Positions 17,484 to 26,444 of a stretch of 33,076 nt of DNA are shown in pieces. Both the position numbers and the translations under genes were made by a program. Source of the DNA: an uncultured Enterobacteriaceae bacterium (GTDB lineage: Bacteria > Pseudomonadota > Gammaproteobacteria > Enterobacterales > Enterobacteriaceae); the NCBI GenBank assembly GCA_945271245.1, contig CALYPF010000028.1, positions 1 through 33,076 on the forward strand. The letters run 5' to 3'. The notes under the pieces are model-generated. The model was not told where the DNA came from. It searched no databases and worked only from the letters and a program-made list of their open reading frames with translations. Each line of letters opens with the position of its first letter. Position 1 is the first letter of the stretch.

Positions 17484-18704
17484 TTATCGCTGAGGGCGTG
17501 TCTTAAACACTGAAGAAAAATCCACATCCTGAGCGACGATCACATTAATAACCGTTCCCGGTAATACATATCCCGTAGGAGGAATGTTAATGCTACTGTC
17601 GAGCGCTTTTGTTGCCATACTTTCAGCATTACTTTCACTGTTATCGAATGAATAGGTGGAATTATTATTTTTCGTTGCATTCGCAGCTGAAGCAAAAGCA
17701 TCCTGAATGAAGGAGAGCATTACTGCGCCGCCAAAACGTTGGCCATAGTGATTATCAACATAGGCATTGGTACCGCTTTCGCCCATAGCACCAGTTCCTA
17801 GCGCGTTGAGGCTCGCCCTCACACCTACAGACGTTTCAAGATCCGTCCATGTTGTAAACACACTGGATTGCCCCGGCTTGATTTCGACCTTCTGCTCCCC
17901 GTCAAGCTCAGCTCCAGCTTCGGCCAGAATAACGCTGCCATCAGCCGAGTACAGCGGCTGAGTCAAAATGCATTTAACAAAGCCCGGATGATCCGTTTTA
18001 ACGCCCGTATAAAGCGCACAGCGCAGATTAGATTTTCTCTTTAAGAGGAATTTACGATCAGGTGACATGTAAGCGCTTGTTGATGCATAGCTGGTTCCTC
18101 TTAAATTAGAAAGATTTCCCCTGCTGTTATCCACTGGAGTTCCCAAACCAACGCTATCACTGTCTTGATTCAACGCCGCAGCTGCTTCAGGCGCGACAAC
18201 AGCTGTGTTAGCTGACTGCTGCTCGCTGCTATCTCCGCTTGAAGAAGCTGACTGGCCGCCCCCCGTTTCCTGTACCGTGATTCCGCCGCTAAGTTTACGT
18301 AAATAAGCCGCACTCGGCGGTGGTGGCTCTTGCTTACCCGTGGCAGTAACAATGGCGGGAGTAGTCTGCACTGGCTGAGGGGGAGTTTTGGCCTCCTCTT
18401 CTTTCTTTCTCCTTAAAATTTCAGCTCTACGTTTTTGAAGCTCATCATCTGAAATGGGTTTTGAATTCAATGCCGCATCTGCTTTGACGTTCGTTTCATC
18501 GACGGGATTAGGGTTATTCGCCTGCATAGCCCGGTATGCGAAAAAGAAGATAGAGCTGATAGCAATGAACAGAAAAAGAACACCTCCGCCAATGACCAAA
18601 ATTATCTTTGTTTTAGGTTTCTTATCTTTTTTGACTCCTAATAAATTGAAATCTCCGCGAGGTAAGTTTTTAAACAGATCATCAGACTCATTATTTTCTG
18701 TCAT
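17484..18704 (-). CDS. virB10: VirB10 core-complex protein
   Basis: A 406-residue protein with a short cytoplasmic N-terminus, one membrane helix (about residues 33-55), a linker rich in Pro, Gln and charged residues, and the conserved TrbI/VirB10 C-terminal domain (KSNLRCALYTG..., ending YVLPGTVINVIVAQDVDFS). It spans both membranes, with VirB7 and VirB9 forming the outer-membrane core, and senses ATP use by VirB11 and VirD4. It overlaps virB9 by 14 bases. All expected regions are present. Confidence 0.95.
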   Translation of the reverse strand: MTENNESDDLFKNLPRGDFNLLGVKKDKKPKTKIILVIGGGVLFLFIAISSIFFFAYRAMQANNPNPVDETNVKADAALNSKPISDDELQKRRAEILRRKKEEEAKTPPQPVQTTPAIVTATGKQEPPPPSAAYLRKLSGGITVQETGGGQSASSSGDSSEQQSANTAVVAPEAAAALNQDSDSVGLGTPVDNSRGNLSNLRGTSYASTSAYMSPDRKFLLKRKSNLRCALYTGVKTDHPGFVKCILTQPLYSADGSVILAEAGAELDGEQKVEIKPGQSSVFTTWTDLETSVGVRASLNALGTGAMGESGTNAYVDNHYGQRFGGAVMLSFIQDAFASAANATKNNNSTYSFDNSESNAESMATKALDSSINIPPTGYVLPGTVINVIVAQDVDFSSVFKTRPQR

Positions 18705-19488
18705 TCTTCACCTCTCTTATCTCGCCTGTAGTAGTCCCGTTGTAGTTGTAATACCCGGTATTGTTCACGCGAGTTCTGACAGCAAGAACTAGTTTATTCA
18801 GCCGTAATTTATACATGGTACTGACACTATGAATTACCAGTATATCGTTAACGGTATGCGAGTTTACCAATGTCTCAGTTCCATCCGGTAAAACTTCATA
18901 GACAACCGGGCGAGGAGAATTTGTCGGGAATCGCATACATGTGAAAGTACCATTATCCCAAACTTCCGAAGGAGAAATAGCAAGGTCGCCTTTTTTCTCA
19001 TAACGTCTGTTCTGATTACCGGAACATGGATTTTGATTCAGGTCACGACCAACAAAAGGACTTTCAACCGGCGCAGGCGGTTTCGGATAATTAAACCTCA
19101 GAAGATAGGTTGTTTTTGAAATATCCGTAACTAATTTCAGCTCCAGAACATAGGTTCGCTTATTAGTCTTAATTATAAAGTTGGTATCTGGCTCCTGATC
19201 CGTTTTAGGTTTAACTGTCACCGCATCGCCTGACTTATTAGGACCAACTTCCCACGCGCTTGGATCACCCATAGCCATAATACCGTTATCGCGGCGAATG
19301 GTTTCGCCATCTTCAAACTGGACAATGGTTGCTCGCCCAACTGAAGCATTAATTCGAAAAACGTTGTCTGGTGAATAGGTGGCTGTTTGGATGCGCCTGT
19401 CAAGCTGGGTTCCTCTGCCGGACGTTTCAGCCTGTGCTGAAGAAACGATGGCTGAAATAACAAAGAACGCCAGTAGTTGAATTTTCAT
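18691..19488 (-). CDS. virB9: VirB9 outer-membrane core protein
   Basis: A 265-residue exported protein with signal MKIQLLAFFVISAIVSSAQA. It has the N-terminal VirB9/CagX domain (YSPDNVFRINASVGRATIVQ) and the C-terminal domain that binds VirB7 and VirB10. I chose the ATG at 19488, directly behind the virB8 stop; the frame is open to 19554, but those 22 residues lack export character and would overlap virB8. It sits in the usual virB8-virB9-virB10 order. Confidence 0.93.
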   Translation of the reverse strand: MKIQLLAFFVISAIVSSAQAETSGRGTQLDRRIQTATYSPDNVFRINASVGRATIVQFEDGETIRRDNGIMAMGDPSAWEVGPNKSGDAVTVKPKTDQEPDTNFIIKTNKRTYVLELKLVTDISKTTYLLRFNYPKPPAPVESPFVGRDLNQNPCSGNQNRRYEKKGDLAISPSEVWDNGTFTCMRFPTNSPRPVVYEVLPDGTETLVNSHTVNDILVIHSVSTMYKLRLNKLVLAVRTRVNNTGYYNYNGTTTGEIREVKNDRK

Positions 19489-19490
19489 TA

Positions 19491-20267
19491 CTAATATCCA
19501 ACCTCCTGATTCAGCTGGTAAGAACGTACAGCAAACCCGCGAGGATTCATCCATTCTTCCTTTTTAATTTTTGGTGGCTTGTTGTAATCAAAGACAATAG
19601 TTGCAAGCCAGGTTGTCGGAGGGATGCTCCCAACAGGCTGCCCCACATTATCCAGAACATTTTTATCAAAGCGAATCTGAATAGATGTTGTTTTTCCATC
19701 TACACTTGGCACAGGCTCACTGATATTACGTATACTGACCCTGATTTGCTGTTTATCACCTAAAACCTCAAGATAACCCTTCTTGGATAACTGGAAGTTC
19801 TTATACTCAGTAAATACGTCAGCATATGAAGTAAGCTCAACAAATTTTGACCGTAAATCCTGATTGGAGAAATCATAACTTTCTCGGTTTAGGATATATG
19901 TCATAGACCAATAAGCATCATCTGTTTTAGCTATACTCTGGTCGGCACCAGTACGTACTATATCGGTATAGCCGGAATTATTATCGACACGGATTACATA
20001 GGGAACCACTGTTTTTAGTGGAGTGAGTAACAAAACAGCCGCAACCGACATGAACGCAAGACCACCGAAAAAAATGCAAAGCCGTTTAAACTGTTTTACT
20101 TTAGCCTTTTCTTCCTCAGCAATATGCTTTTCAAAATACTGAGCGGCATACGTATAGCTTCGAACTGCCAGGCTAATTTCTTTAGCTTCTTCGGGGGTGA
20201 AACTATCCTTGTATTTTTCAATGTTGTAGGACTGTTCAATTACGTCTTTCTTTTTCCTTTTGAACAT
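19491..20267 (-). CDS. virB8: VirB8 inner-membrane assembly protein
   Basis: A 258-residue protein with a cytoplasmic N-terminus, one membrane helix (about residues 67-84) and a periplasmic VirB8 domain that includes VPYVIRVDNNSGYTDIV and YIRISIRN-like strands. It organises assembly of the channel and contacts VirB6, VirB9 and VirB10. The ATG is one base behind the virB7 stop. Confidence 0.94.
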   Translation of the reverse strand: MFKRKKKDVIEQSYNIEKYKDSFTPEEAKEISLAVRSYTYAAQYFEKHIAEEEKAKVKQFKRLCIFFGGLAFMSVAAVLLLTPLKTVVPYVIRVDNNSGYTDIVRTGADQSIAKTDDAYWSMTYILNRESYDFSNQDLRSKFVELTSYADVFTEYKNFQLSKKGYLEVLGDKQQIRVSIRNISEPVPSVDGKTTSIQIRFDKNVLDNVGQPVGSIPPTTWLATIVFDYNKPPKIKKEEWMNPRGFAVRSYQLNQEVGY

Positions 20268-20268
20268 T

Positions 20269-20394
20269 TCAATCTCCGGTGTATTTATTAACCTTTATCC
20301 ATTCGTCTGCATGAATGTTTTTATAGGTTGTTGATACACAACCAGACAAAACAAAAAGAGAAAGGAATAGACAGGTAATATGTTTCATTGTCAT
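20269..20394 (-). CDS. virB7: VirB7-like small lipoprotein
   Basis: A 41-residue frame between virB6 and virB8: MTMKHITCLFLSLFVLSGC with lipobox LSGC (Cys19), then a short polar tail with Asp, Glu, Trp and Lys. Size, lipobox and position match VirB7/TraN lipoproteins, which anchor the VirB9 ring in the outer membrane. A second ATG two codons in is also possible. The stop is one base before the virB8 start. Small genes of this kind are easily overlooked. Confidence 0.88.
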   Translation of the reverse strand: MTMKHITCLFLSLFVLSGCVSTTYKNIHADEWIKVNKYTGD

Positions 20395-20429
20395 TAGGGC
20401 TAGCCCCCATGTTTAGGATACTTCGGTAG

Positions 20430-21356
20430 TTAAGCCGAACGGATACGGTTTCTAAATGAGCCTGCAAAGCGCTGAGCAGCTCCTAAACCTGTGCCTTTGA
20501 GGAATAGCTTTTTAAGCCCATGAGCACCGCTTGGCGCGCCTCCCATAACAGAAGCTGCGTAGTTGGGTATCTCTGTTGCGATGGCGGTGAATGTGCCAAA
20601 ATAGAGTAGTAAGGCAAATGCTCCTTTAAACGAACCGCTCATAGCTCCGTTTGGATCTGAGGTTAAAACAAAGGAATTAAGGAAGCTTATTTCCAGTGTG
20701 ATTGCAATACCGAAAATAATTTGCGTTAACATGAATCCCCCCATAAGAGATACCCACCCCCAAAAATATTGCCTCGTCTGATCAAACAGTCCGAACGCAA
20801 TGAATAATGGACCGACAACCAAAAAAAGCGATGTAGCGACTTTAAGTGTCATTAAGGTGGCAACACAAACTCCGAGGAACGGGATTCCGCCAAGCAAGAA
20901 ACAAATCAATACGAGGACACTAGCAATGCTTTCTTTAAAGTTGAAGATAGGGTCAAAATCAATATTCTTGATAAATTCCCACAATCCATTAAGGTAGGTA
21001 TTTATTAAAGCATCTACCTGATTGGTTCCTATTGGTACTCCTGATAATTGTTGTATTGTCCATGTAGGCATATCACTGACGAAGGGAACAACGACCTTCA
21101 TGTACCATCCAACGTGAAAAGCACTATAGATAATAAAAGCAGATTTTATTGCATTCATTATCTCATTCTGCAATATCCCATTAAAACCCTGAAAATACCA
21201 GTTGATTGAATTTACCGTTCTGTCGATAAGCCAGAAAGCACCAAAAAGAGAACCGACACCGATCATGAGATTTGCGGTGCCGGTTGTAATTATTCCTGAT
21301 AATGCATCATCGATAGCCCGGTATAGAGTTTGTGCAATTTCTAACTCTATAGCCAT
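20430..21356 (-). CDS. virB6: VirB6 polytopic channel protein
   Basis: A 308-residue protein with five or more membrane segments and a large central periplasmic loop, as in TrbL/VirB6 proteins that form part of the inner-membrane DNA path. The stretch FLVVGPLFIAFGLFDQTRQYFWGWV is typical of the family. It begins 3 bases after the eexN-like gene and is followed by virB7. Confidence 0.92.
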   Translation of the reverse strand: MAIELEIAQTLYRAIDDALSGIITTGTANLMIGVGSLFGAFWLIDRTVNSINWYFQGFNGILQNEIMNAIKSAFIIYSAFHVGWYMKVVVPFVSDMPTWTIQQLSGVPIGTNQVDALINTYLNGLWEFIKNIDFDPIFNFKESIASVLVLICFLLGGIPFLGVCVATLMTLKVATSLFLVVGPLFIAFGLFDQTRQYFWGWVSLMGGFMLTQIIFGIAITLEISFLNSFVLTSDPNGAMSGSFKGAFALLLYFGTFTAIATEIPNYAASVMGGAPSGAHGLKKLFLKGTGLGAAQRFAGSFRNRIRSA

Positions 21357-21359
21357 TCA

Positions 21360-21719
21360 CTACTCCTTCTGACGTTCATACATAACATCATTTGCAATGA
21401 GTTTATTGTCTTTGATGTAAATAGAAGCAATACCGTTGCCTTTCATCAAAGTTGAACTATCTTTGATGTTCCAGTCGGAATTGCTAACTAATTCATCATC
21501 GCTCAGCACACTTTTCTTTTTGTTTATGATATGACATGCGGCTTCACTGCAAGTTATATTCATAACAGAGCTAAATTTTGGATGTAATGCGCTACCATCT
21601 GCCTTACTGACAGCTTTCCATTGACCAGAAAAGCCATCAGTCACCTTTTGTTGATCATCACAACCCGAAATTACTACCGCAGACATAATCACAGCAAACG
21701 CACAAATAAATTTTTTCAT
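21360..21719 (-). CDS. EexN-like lipoprotein, candidate entry exclusion
   Basis: A 119-residue lipoprotein with signal MKKFICAFAVIMSAVVISGC (Cys20) followed by a small polar domain with two further cysteines (TCSEAACHII). Small lipoproteins in this place, among the virB-type genes of pKM101-like systems, include the EexN entry-exclusion family, which stops a cell from receiving a plasmid it already has. The assignment rests on location, lipobox and size; it could also be another accessory lipoprotein. Confidence 0.65.
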   Translation of the reverse strand: MKKFICAFAVIMSAVVISGCDDQQKVTDGFSGQWKAVSKADGSALHPKFSSVMNITCSEAACHIINKKKSVLSDDELVSNSDWNIKDSSTLMKGNGIASIYIKDNKLIANDVMYERQKE

Positions 21720-21805
21720 TTATTATCCCTCGTTAATATACAACCACAATATTGCATATTACCTTTATTTTTTAAAGAGAGATAAAACCGATTTTATGAC
21801 GATTA

Positions 21806-22462
21806 TCAAGGATTTCCTTCAAGTTTATTCCAAAATGCCTGCGCCCTTTTTTTATCTTCAATCTTCTCTTTTTGATCCATCAGCATTTGTATATTTTGCA
21901 ACTTTATTTGTTGGTTTTGCAGCTCCAGCTGCTCTTGCTGTAAGCGTAATGCCAACTCTTCGCGCTCCTGCGGAGTCTGAACCGTATTTAATCGCTGACG
22001 TAATTGCTCAGCATTATCTACACGCTGCGAAGAGGCATTGTAGGTATCTTCCAGAGCGCCAGCTTGTTGCAGCAACTTATCGAACGCCTGCTGCACTTTC
22101 GGGTCACTAGAAGTTAATCCATAGCGGCTGCGCAAATCAGCAAGATTTTTTGTATCGCTATAAATATCATTCCAGTCATTGAGTGGTAATACTTTATTTA
22201 TAAGTGGATCATTTAAGAAATCACCAAGTTTGTTATTACCAGTAACTAAGTTTTTATAGTGGTCGTATTGGCTTTTCGCCTGCTGGATAGCTGCTTTCGT
22301 TTCATTCAGTTGATCCAGCGCCTGCTGAGCTTGTTGCTGTGCGTTGGAAACCAATTGAGCTATATTTGCCACATCAACCGTTGGGATACCCGAAGCATAG
22401 CTATAATACGGCGCTGCATATAAAAGGAGTGAAAGGCATGTTGAAATAACCTTAATTTTCAT
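21806..22462 (-). CDS. virB5: VirB5 pilus-tip protein
   Basis: A 218-residue exported protein with signal ending near YSYASG (residue 25), then long Gln-rich helices (SNAQQQAQQALDQLNETK and later LRQRLNTVQTPQEREE). This helical make-up is that of VirB5/TraC minor pilins at the tip of the conjugative pilus. It starts 2 bases before the end of the virB4 gap and precedes the eexN-like gene. Confidence 0.9.
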   Translation of the reverse strand: MKIKVISTCLSLLLYAAPYYSYASGIPTVDVANIAQLVSNAQQQAQQALDQLNETKAAIQQAKSQYDHYKNLVTGNNKLGDFLNDPLINKVLPLNDWNDIYSDTKNLADLRSRYGLTSSDPKVQQAFDKLLQQAGALEDTYNASSQRVDNAEQLRQRLNTVQTPQEREELALRLQQEQLELQNQQIKLQNIQMLMDQKEKIEDKKRAQAFWNKLEGNP

Positions 22463-22464
22463 AA

Positions 22465-24870
22465 CTAATCCTCTTTTTGTTTCATTCTCTGTATTTCATC
22501 AAGGAACACATGTACCCACTTAGCAGGATCATCTGTCCCTAATCTCTCTCTGACACTTGCAGCAATAGCTGCATTACCCTCTTTTCCAATGGTTGTAGAA
22601 AGGATTGGCAGCCAATATTTCAAATCATCGGGTAAATCAAATGATAGTACCGTTGACTGCTGCCCTTGCTTAATAAGAAACTCACGCGCTAACGGGTTGA
22701 AGTTAGAAATTATTTCGAACTCTTTCCCTTTAATATTAAACTTCGCATATTGCTTTTCGTCAGCTTTATCATTTGCTAACCATATTTGAGTAATTACCTG
22801 CTGAATTACCGCTGGAGCATGTTCACTCTCGCTTAAATCTTCAGGGCTTTGAGTGTCCATTATCAATATTTCACCCCTTGTACGGCCAGCTTTTAGAATT
22901 TCCTTAAGTGAATCCGCTGTACTTTCAAACGTGAGTGGAATCCAGCACTCAGCGATCATGTTAATCAGCATATTTCCCGGCTGAGACTCATGCATCATTC
23001 GTTTCAAGAAAAACATATTATTCAGGAATATCTCCATAATATCCCGATTTTTCATAAAGAAGCTTTTCTTCATTATCTGTGTGCAATCGAACGCAAGTCG
23101 CCGGAACTTCATAGGATCGAAGCGGTTGACAGCTGCGTCACAAACCCATGCATTTCGACCTGTTGAGCCATCAGGACAGATTCGACACCATTTCGCTAGG
23201 CGCACATGAAGACAGTTTTCATCTTCTGTTGGCGCTATGTTTTGCAGCAGGAGTGACATACCTCTGTTTTCAACCACAGAATGAGACATAACCGCATCGA
23301 TAGAGCTGCGTATTTGTTTCTGTTCGGCTTCGCTTCCTCCCCCGGCCATTGTGAGCACTTGGTCAAATAGGTGAGTACGAAGAGCTGGCGTATCTTCCAG
23401 TTGAAACAGGTTAATTCCCGTATCTTCACCTGGCGAAATTACATAATATTGTGTATCAAGCGCCCTGAGTAAATTTTCAAATGAACGGTTGTAATCCAGG
23501 CCAAAGTACATAGGATTCCATCGACTCGCAAACAAGACCAACTCTCCTTCAAGAGTTGTCTTTCCCGCTCCCGTCATACCGACAAAGGAAACGTGCCCTG
23601 GCATACGCTCGCCAGTATTGTTTTTCCCTACAGGGCTGTTATGCGCATTAAAAAAGTAAAGTGCGTCAGTGGCTGAACGAAATGGCATCCATGCTTTACC
23701 ATCTCCGGGCGGGTTTCCATCTGCTTTTCCGACTGGAGAAGCATGAAGCGAAAAACCACATGCCAGATTTTCTGTTGATTTAGGCACCGGATACATCGCT
23801 ATAGTGCAACCGGGAAATAACGAGTAATAAGTATCGTCATTTGTCACAGTTGATCTGATAAAGCGGGTATCGCGAGCAGAAAATATTGAATCCAGCGTAG
23901 CACCGTTCTCAATGGCTTTCTGCGGTGTTTCGCCATACACAATGAGAGCTGCGTGATAGCGACCAAAAAGCTTATCTCCTTGCGTTATATCCTGAACAGC
24001 GTCTTCCAGCTGCTTTGTTTGCTTCGTTTCACCTTCAGCAGAAGTCAGATCCACAGTTTGTTTTTTGAAATTAACTTTTGATTTATTTCTGTCCTCAAAC
24101 ATGAAAGTTTGCACCAGAGTAAAATCAAACTGTTCCTCTATAGCTTCATCCCACATTCCAGGAACTGTTTTGGCCGGATAATCGCGGAGGTCATAGGTAG
24201 TGGCATAACGCGCTCCACCACTATTAGGGCGGTTCTCCACATAGTCATACGGTGCGAAATTAGTTACGCTGTCGATCACAGCATCCCCTAAGCGTGTCGA
24301 GGAGGCCATAACATTCTGCTCTTCGCCGTTCAACAACATCGACACATATCGGCCAACCTGAGAATACACAGACCCATTGGCGCTTTCTTCCATGCCTAAT
24401 ACTGAAGGTTCAAAGGCATCAAGCATTTTATTGACCATAATGAGGATGTCATTCATTCGGCCAATACCTTCATCGAGGTCTTTATACTTCAGAATGAACG
24501 CAACAGTATAACCAACTTGCCTATATTTACCTTTCCGAAATGGTGCGGTATAGGTATCTACAAAATCCTGAAATACTGGTAGATCCATTTTGTATTCAGC
24601 ATCAAGGCTGATGGAGGATTTCGTAGTCCACGTTTGTATCATTAAATTCTTCCCTTCTTTTTTACCTAAAGAAAGGAAGAATCTGTTTTCATTATTGAAT
24701 AATTTATTAAGCTCTGGTTTTTCTTTCGTACCGTAGGAAACACCTTTAAATCTTACGATACTCAGTAACCTCTGACCGGATAAAGTAACCATGTTTTCAT
24801 GTACATGATAATGTAACCACGGCACTCTATTTTCTGGTGATAAACCTTTCTTGCGTAATTCGCCTGCCAT
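22465..24870 (-). CDS. virB4: VirB4 ATPase with altered Walker B
   Basis: An 801-residue ATPase that drives pilin extraction and transfer. Walker A is GMTGAGKTT (431-439). The Walker B region, normally hydrophobic residues followed by D-E, reads NMIAECW (637-643): the Asp is Ala640 (codon GCT) while Glu641 and Trp643 are kept. Later family landmarks are intact, such as MDTQSPEDL (671-679) and NDKADE (700-705). Its ATG lies inside virB3, with a 44-base overlap, and VirB3 and VirB4 are fused in some related plasmids. No frameshift is seen. Confidence 0.95.
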   Translation of the reverse strand: MAGELRKKGLSPENRVPWLHYHVHENMVTLSGQRLLSIVRFKGVSYGTKEKPELNKLFNNENRFFLSLGKKEGKNLMIQTWTTKSSISLDAEYKMDLPVFQDFVDTYTAPFRKGKYRQVGYTVAFILKYKDLDEGIGRMNDILIMVNKMLDAFEPSVLGMEESANGSVYSQVGRYVSMLLNGEEQNVMASSTRLGDAVIDSVTNFAPYDYVENRPNSGGARYATTYDLRDYPAKTVPGMWDEAIEEQFDFTLVQTFMFEDRNKSKVNFKKQTVDLTSAEGETKQTKQLEDAVQDITQGDKLFGRYHAALIVYGETPQKAIENGATLDSIFSARDTRFIRSTVTNDDTYYSLFPGCTIAMYPVPKSTENLACGFSLHASPVGKADGNPPGDGKAWMPFRSATDALYFFNAHNSPVGKNNTGERMPGHVSFVGMTGAGKTTLEGELVLFASRWNPMYFGLDYNRSFENLLRALDTQYYVISPGEDTGINLFQLEDTPALRTHLFDQVLTMAGGGSEAEQKQIRSSIDAVMSHSVVENRGMSLLLQNIAPTEDENCLHVRLAKWCRICPDGSTGRNAWVCDAAVNRFDPMKFRRLAFDCTQIMKKSFFMKNRDIMEIFLNNMFFLKRMMHESQPGNMLINMIAECWIPLTFESTADSLKEILKAGRTRGEILIMDTQSPEDLSESEHAPAVIQQVITQIWLANDKADEKQYAKFNIKGKEFEIISNFNPLAREFLIKQGQQSTVLSFDLPDDLKYWLPILSTTIGKEGNAAIAASVRERLGTDDPAKWVHVFLDEIQRMKQKED

Positions 24871-25192
24871 AAAAATTATTCCATCGAGGGTTGCAAGGGG
24901 TAATTAATAAAGCTCGCCCATAGACCATATTTCGCATATACCGCCTCAGCATAAAGCGGAGGCGAGTAAGAAAGCGGCTGTCTGTCTCACAAATGATACG
25001 GACAACAACAAACATGGTTACGGGGATAATAAGGGCAATCAAACCGAACCAGCCAAATAGTGTGCAACTGAGAGCGGTAATGACAATACCCAGACCAACT
25101 ATCCCTAGCAGCACAAACTGAGGAACGCCAGCATAAGATGCCGTTCGCCCCATCGCATTGTAACTGTCAAAAGATAAGTCCTGCTCGTCCAT
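24827..25192 (-). CDS. virB3: VirB3 inner-membrane protein
   Basis: A 121-residue protein with a short polar N-terminus, two membrane segments (about residues 26-43 and 48-68) and a basic C-terminus. It works with VirB4 at the base of the pilus. The C-terminus extends 44 bases into virB4. Position between virB2 and virB4 and size support the call. Confidence 0.88.
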   Translation of the reverse strand: MDEQDLSFDSYNAMGRTASYAGVPQFVLLGIVGLGIVITALSCTLFGWFGLIALIIPVTMFVVVRIICETDSRFLTRLRFMLRRYMRNMVYGRALLITPCNPRWNNFYGRRITQERFITRK

Positions 25193-25207
25193 ATTATCCC
25201 CCGCGAA

Positions 25208-25552
25208 TCAGGAAGTAGTGCCGAATACCTGCCACATTGCCGTGAAGAACACAATCGCACCGCCAATCCAGATTGCCATGCTTAAATCACCGATATAATC
25301 CCAGAAAGTTTTATCGTGATTCCCAGCCATGCGGGAAATAGCTAAGCGGATACCAGAAACAATTACACAGCACAAAACTATCGTACCCGCCAGCGTGTAG
25401 AGGCCAATCTGAATATTCTTTGCATACTGATTAAGAGTATCCAACCAACCAGTATCACCGGCAGCTAATGCATAAGGTGAAAAAGCCAACATCAGAATTA
25501 CCACAAGGTAATTTCTCAATGTTGACTTATCCATATAGTTAACTTTTAACAT
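25208..25552 (-). CDS. virB2: VirB2 major conjugative pilin
   Basis: A 114-residue prepilin with a long signal ending in ALAAG (cleavage expected near residues 30-31) and two hydrophobic segments in the mature part (about 49-70 and 91-108), as in VirB2/TrbC pilins. The ATG at 25552 has AGAGGAA upstream and overlaps virB1 by 14 bases; a second ATG at codon 7 has no good ribosome-binding site. It forms the pilus of the secretion system, distinct from the PilS thin pilus. Confidence 0.92.
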   Translation of the reverse strand: MLKVNYMDKSTLRNYLVVILMLAFSPYALAAGDTGWLDTLNQYAKNIQIGLYTLAGTIVLCCVIVSGIRLAISRMAGNHDKTFWDYIGDLSMAIWIGGAIVFFTAMWQVFGTTS

Positions 25553-26210
25553 CCGTTTGTTCCTCTTGAGTTGTATCAGCAGACGGTTCGCTTATGCCTT
25601 GCGTTGGAGCTCTATTGCTTTGCGTTGGTGCGCTGTATTTTGGATATTGCTGTAAAACATCCCAGGCATCGTACGTTGGTCGTTCTTGTCTGGGAGACTG
25701 ATCAGGCATTTCATTATCTTTTAAAGCGGGAACCTTGATACCGGTTGTATTCACGGCTACCACTCTATCAACGTAACTAGTACCGTTATTTTCCTTTACA
25801 AACCCCCTTGTATAATTACCGCTGTAGTAACATGAAAATGTCTTCAAAAGAGCCTGTTGTTCATCACTCGAACCTTTTAAGGCTCTGGCGTAACAATCTT
25901 TTAATAAATCCGAACTCATTTTCAAATTTGTACATGGAGAAAATACTGCTTCAGCATTATCGGCATCAAAATACTGGCGGTTGATCTGCCCCAGACCGAT
26001 ACTGAAATTAGCTTTCTCCTTAACAAGCTGTTTGACAGCTGCTAACGCTTCTTCTTTCGTTTGTGGTTGGCGTTTAAGCGACTTACCTACAACTCCAATT
26101 GCCCACGGATTAAAACCAGACTCAGTTTTTACTATCCGGGCTAAAGTATCAGGGGCAACATCAGGAGCGCACTGAATCGCCAGCGCCAGAAAAGTCGCTG
26201 TAGAGATCAT
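25539..26210 (-). CDS. virB1: VirB1 lytic transglycosylase
   Basis: A 223-residue protein with an N-terminal hydrophobic segment and SLT domain: Glu30 in KTESGFNP, GLGQIN (72-77), and a YYSGNY stretch further on. It cuts peptidoglycan to make room for the channel. The C-terminal tail (about residues 168-223) is low complexity, rich in Pro, Gln and Ser. It is the first structural gene of the virB set and overlaps virB2 by 14 bases. Confidence 0.92.
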   Translation of the reverse strand: MISTATFLALAIQCAPDVAPDTLARIVKTESGFNPWAIGVVGKSLKRQPQTKEEALAAVKQLVKEKANFSIGLGQINRQYFDADNAEAVFSPCTNLKMSSDLLKDCYARALKGSSDEQQALLKTFSCYYSGNYTRGFVKENNGTSYVDRVVAVNTTGIKVPALKDNEMPDQSPRQERPTYDAWDVLQQYPKYSAPTQSNRAPTQGISEPSADTTQEEQTDVKS

Positions 26211-26228
26211 TGCCGTACCTTTGATTTG

Positions 26229-26444
26229 TTAATTGTCGCTGTTTTTGAGGATTTTCTTTTTTGCCTGTTCACCAAAATTTTCGATAAGGTATCTTACGAA
26301 TGCTGACGCTGGCATGTTTTTTCTACGCTCGTAGCCGATTTCGGTGCATAGCTCCTCAAGCTTCTGTCGCGGCTCCGCTGCGATATATACGTTATTTGAG
26401 TATTTTGCTTCCGGTTTATCTTTGTTTTGCGCTTTACTAGGCAT
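26229..26444 (-). CDS. Small ribbon-helix-helix-like protein
   Basis: A 71-residue basic protein. After a Lys-rich start comes a strand-like NNVYIAAEP, then two helices (RQKLEELCTEIGY and ASAFVRYLIENF), the pattern of ribbon-helix-helix DNA-binding proteins. I chose the ATG at 26444, which has GGAG about 8 bases upstream and overlaps the actX end by 8 bases; an ATG at 26498 would add 18 residues that look unlike the rest. Placed between the antiterminator and virB1, it could regulate the transfer genes. The function is inferred only. Confidence 0.7.
   Translation of the reverse strand: MPSKAQNKDKPEAKYSNNVYIAAEPRQKLEELCTEIGYERRKNMPASAFVRYLIENFGEQAKKKILKNSDN

Noticed and set aside
21796-22110. 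Plus-strand open frame of 104 codons
   Set aside because: It lies opposite virB5, which has a signal peptide, good start and conserved position.
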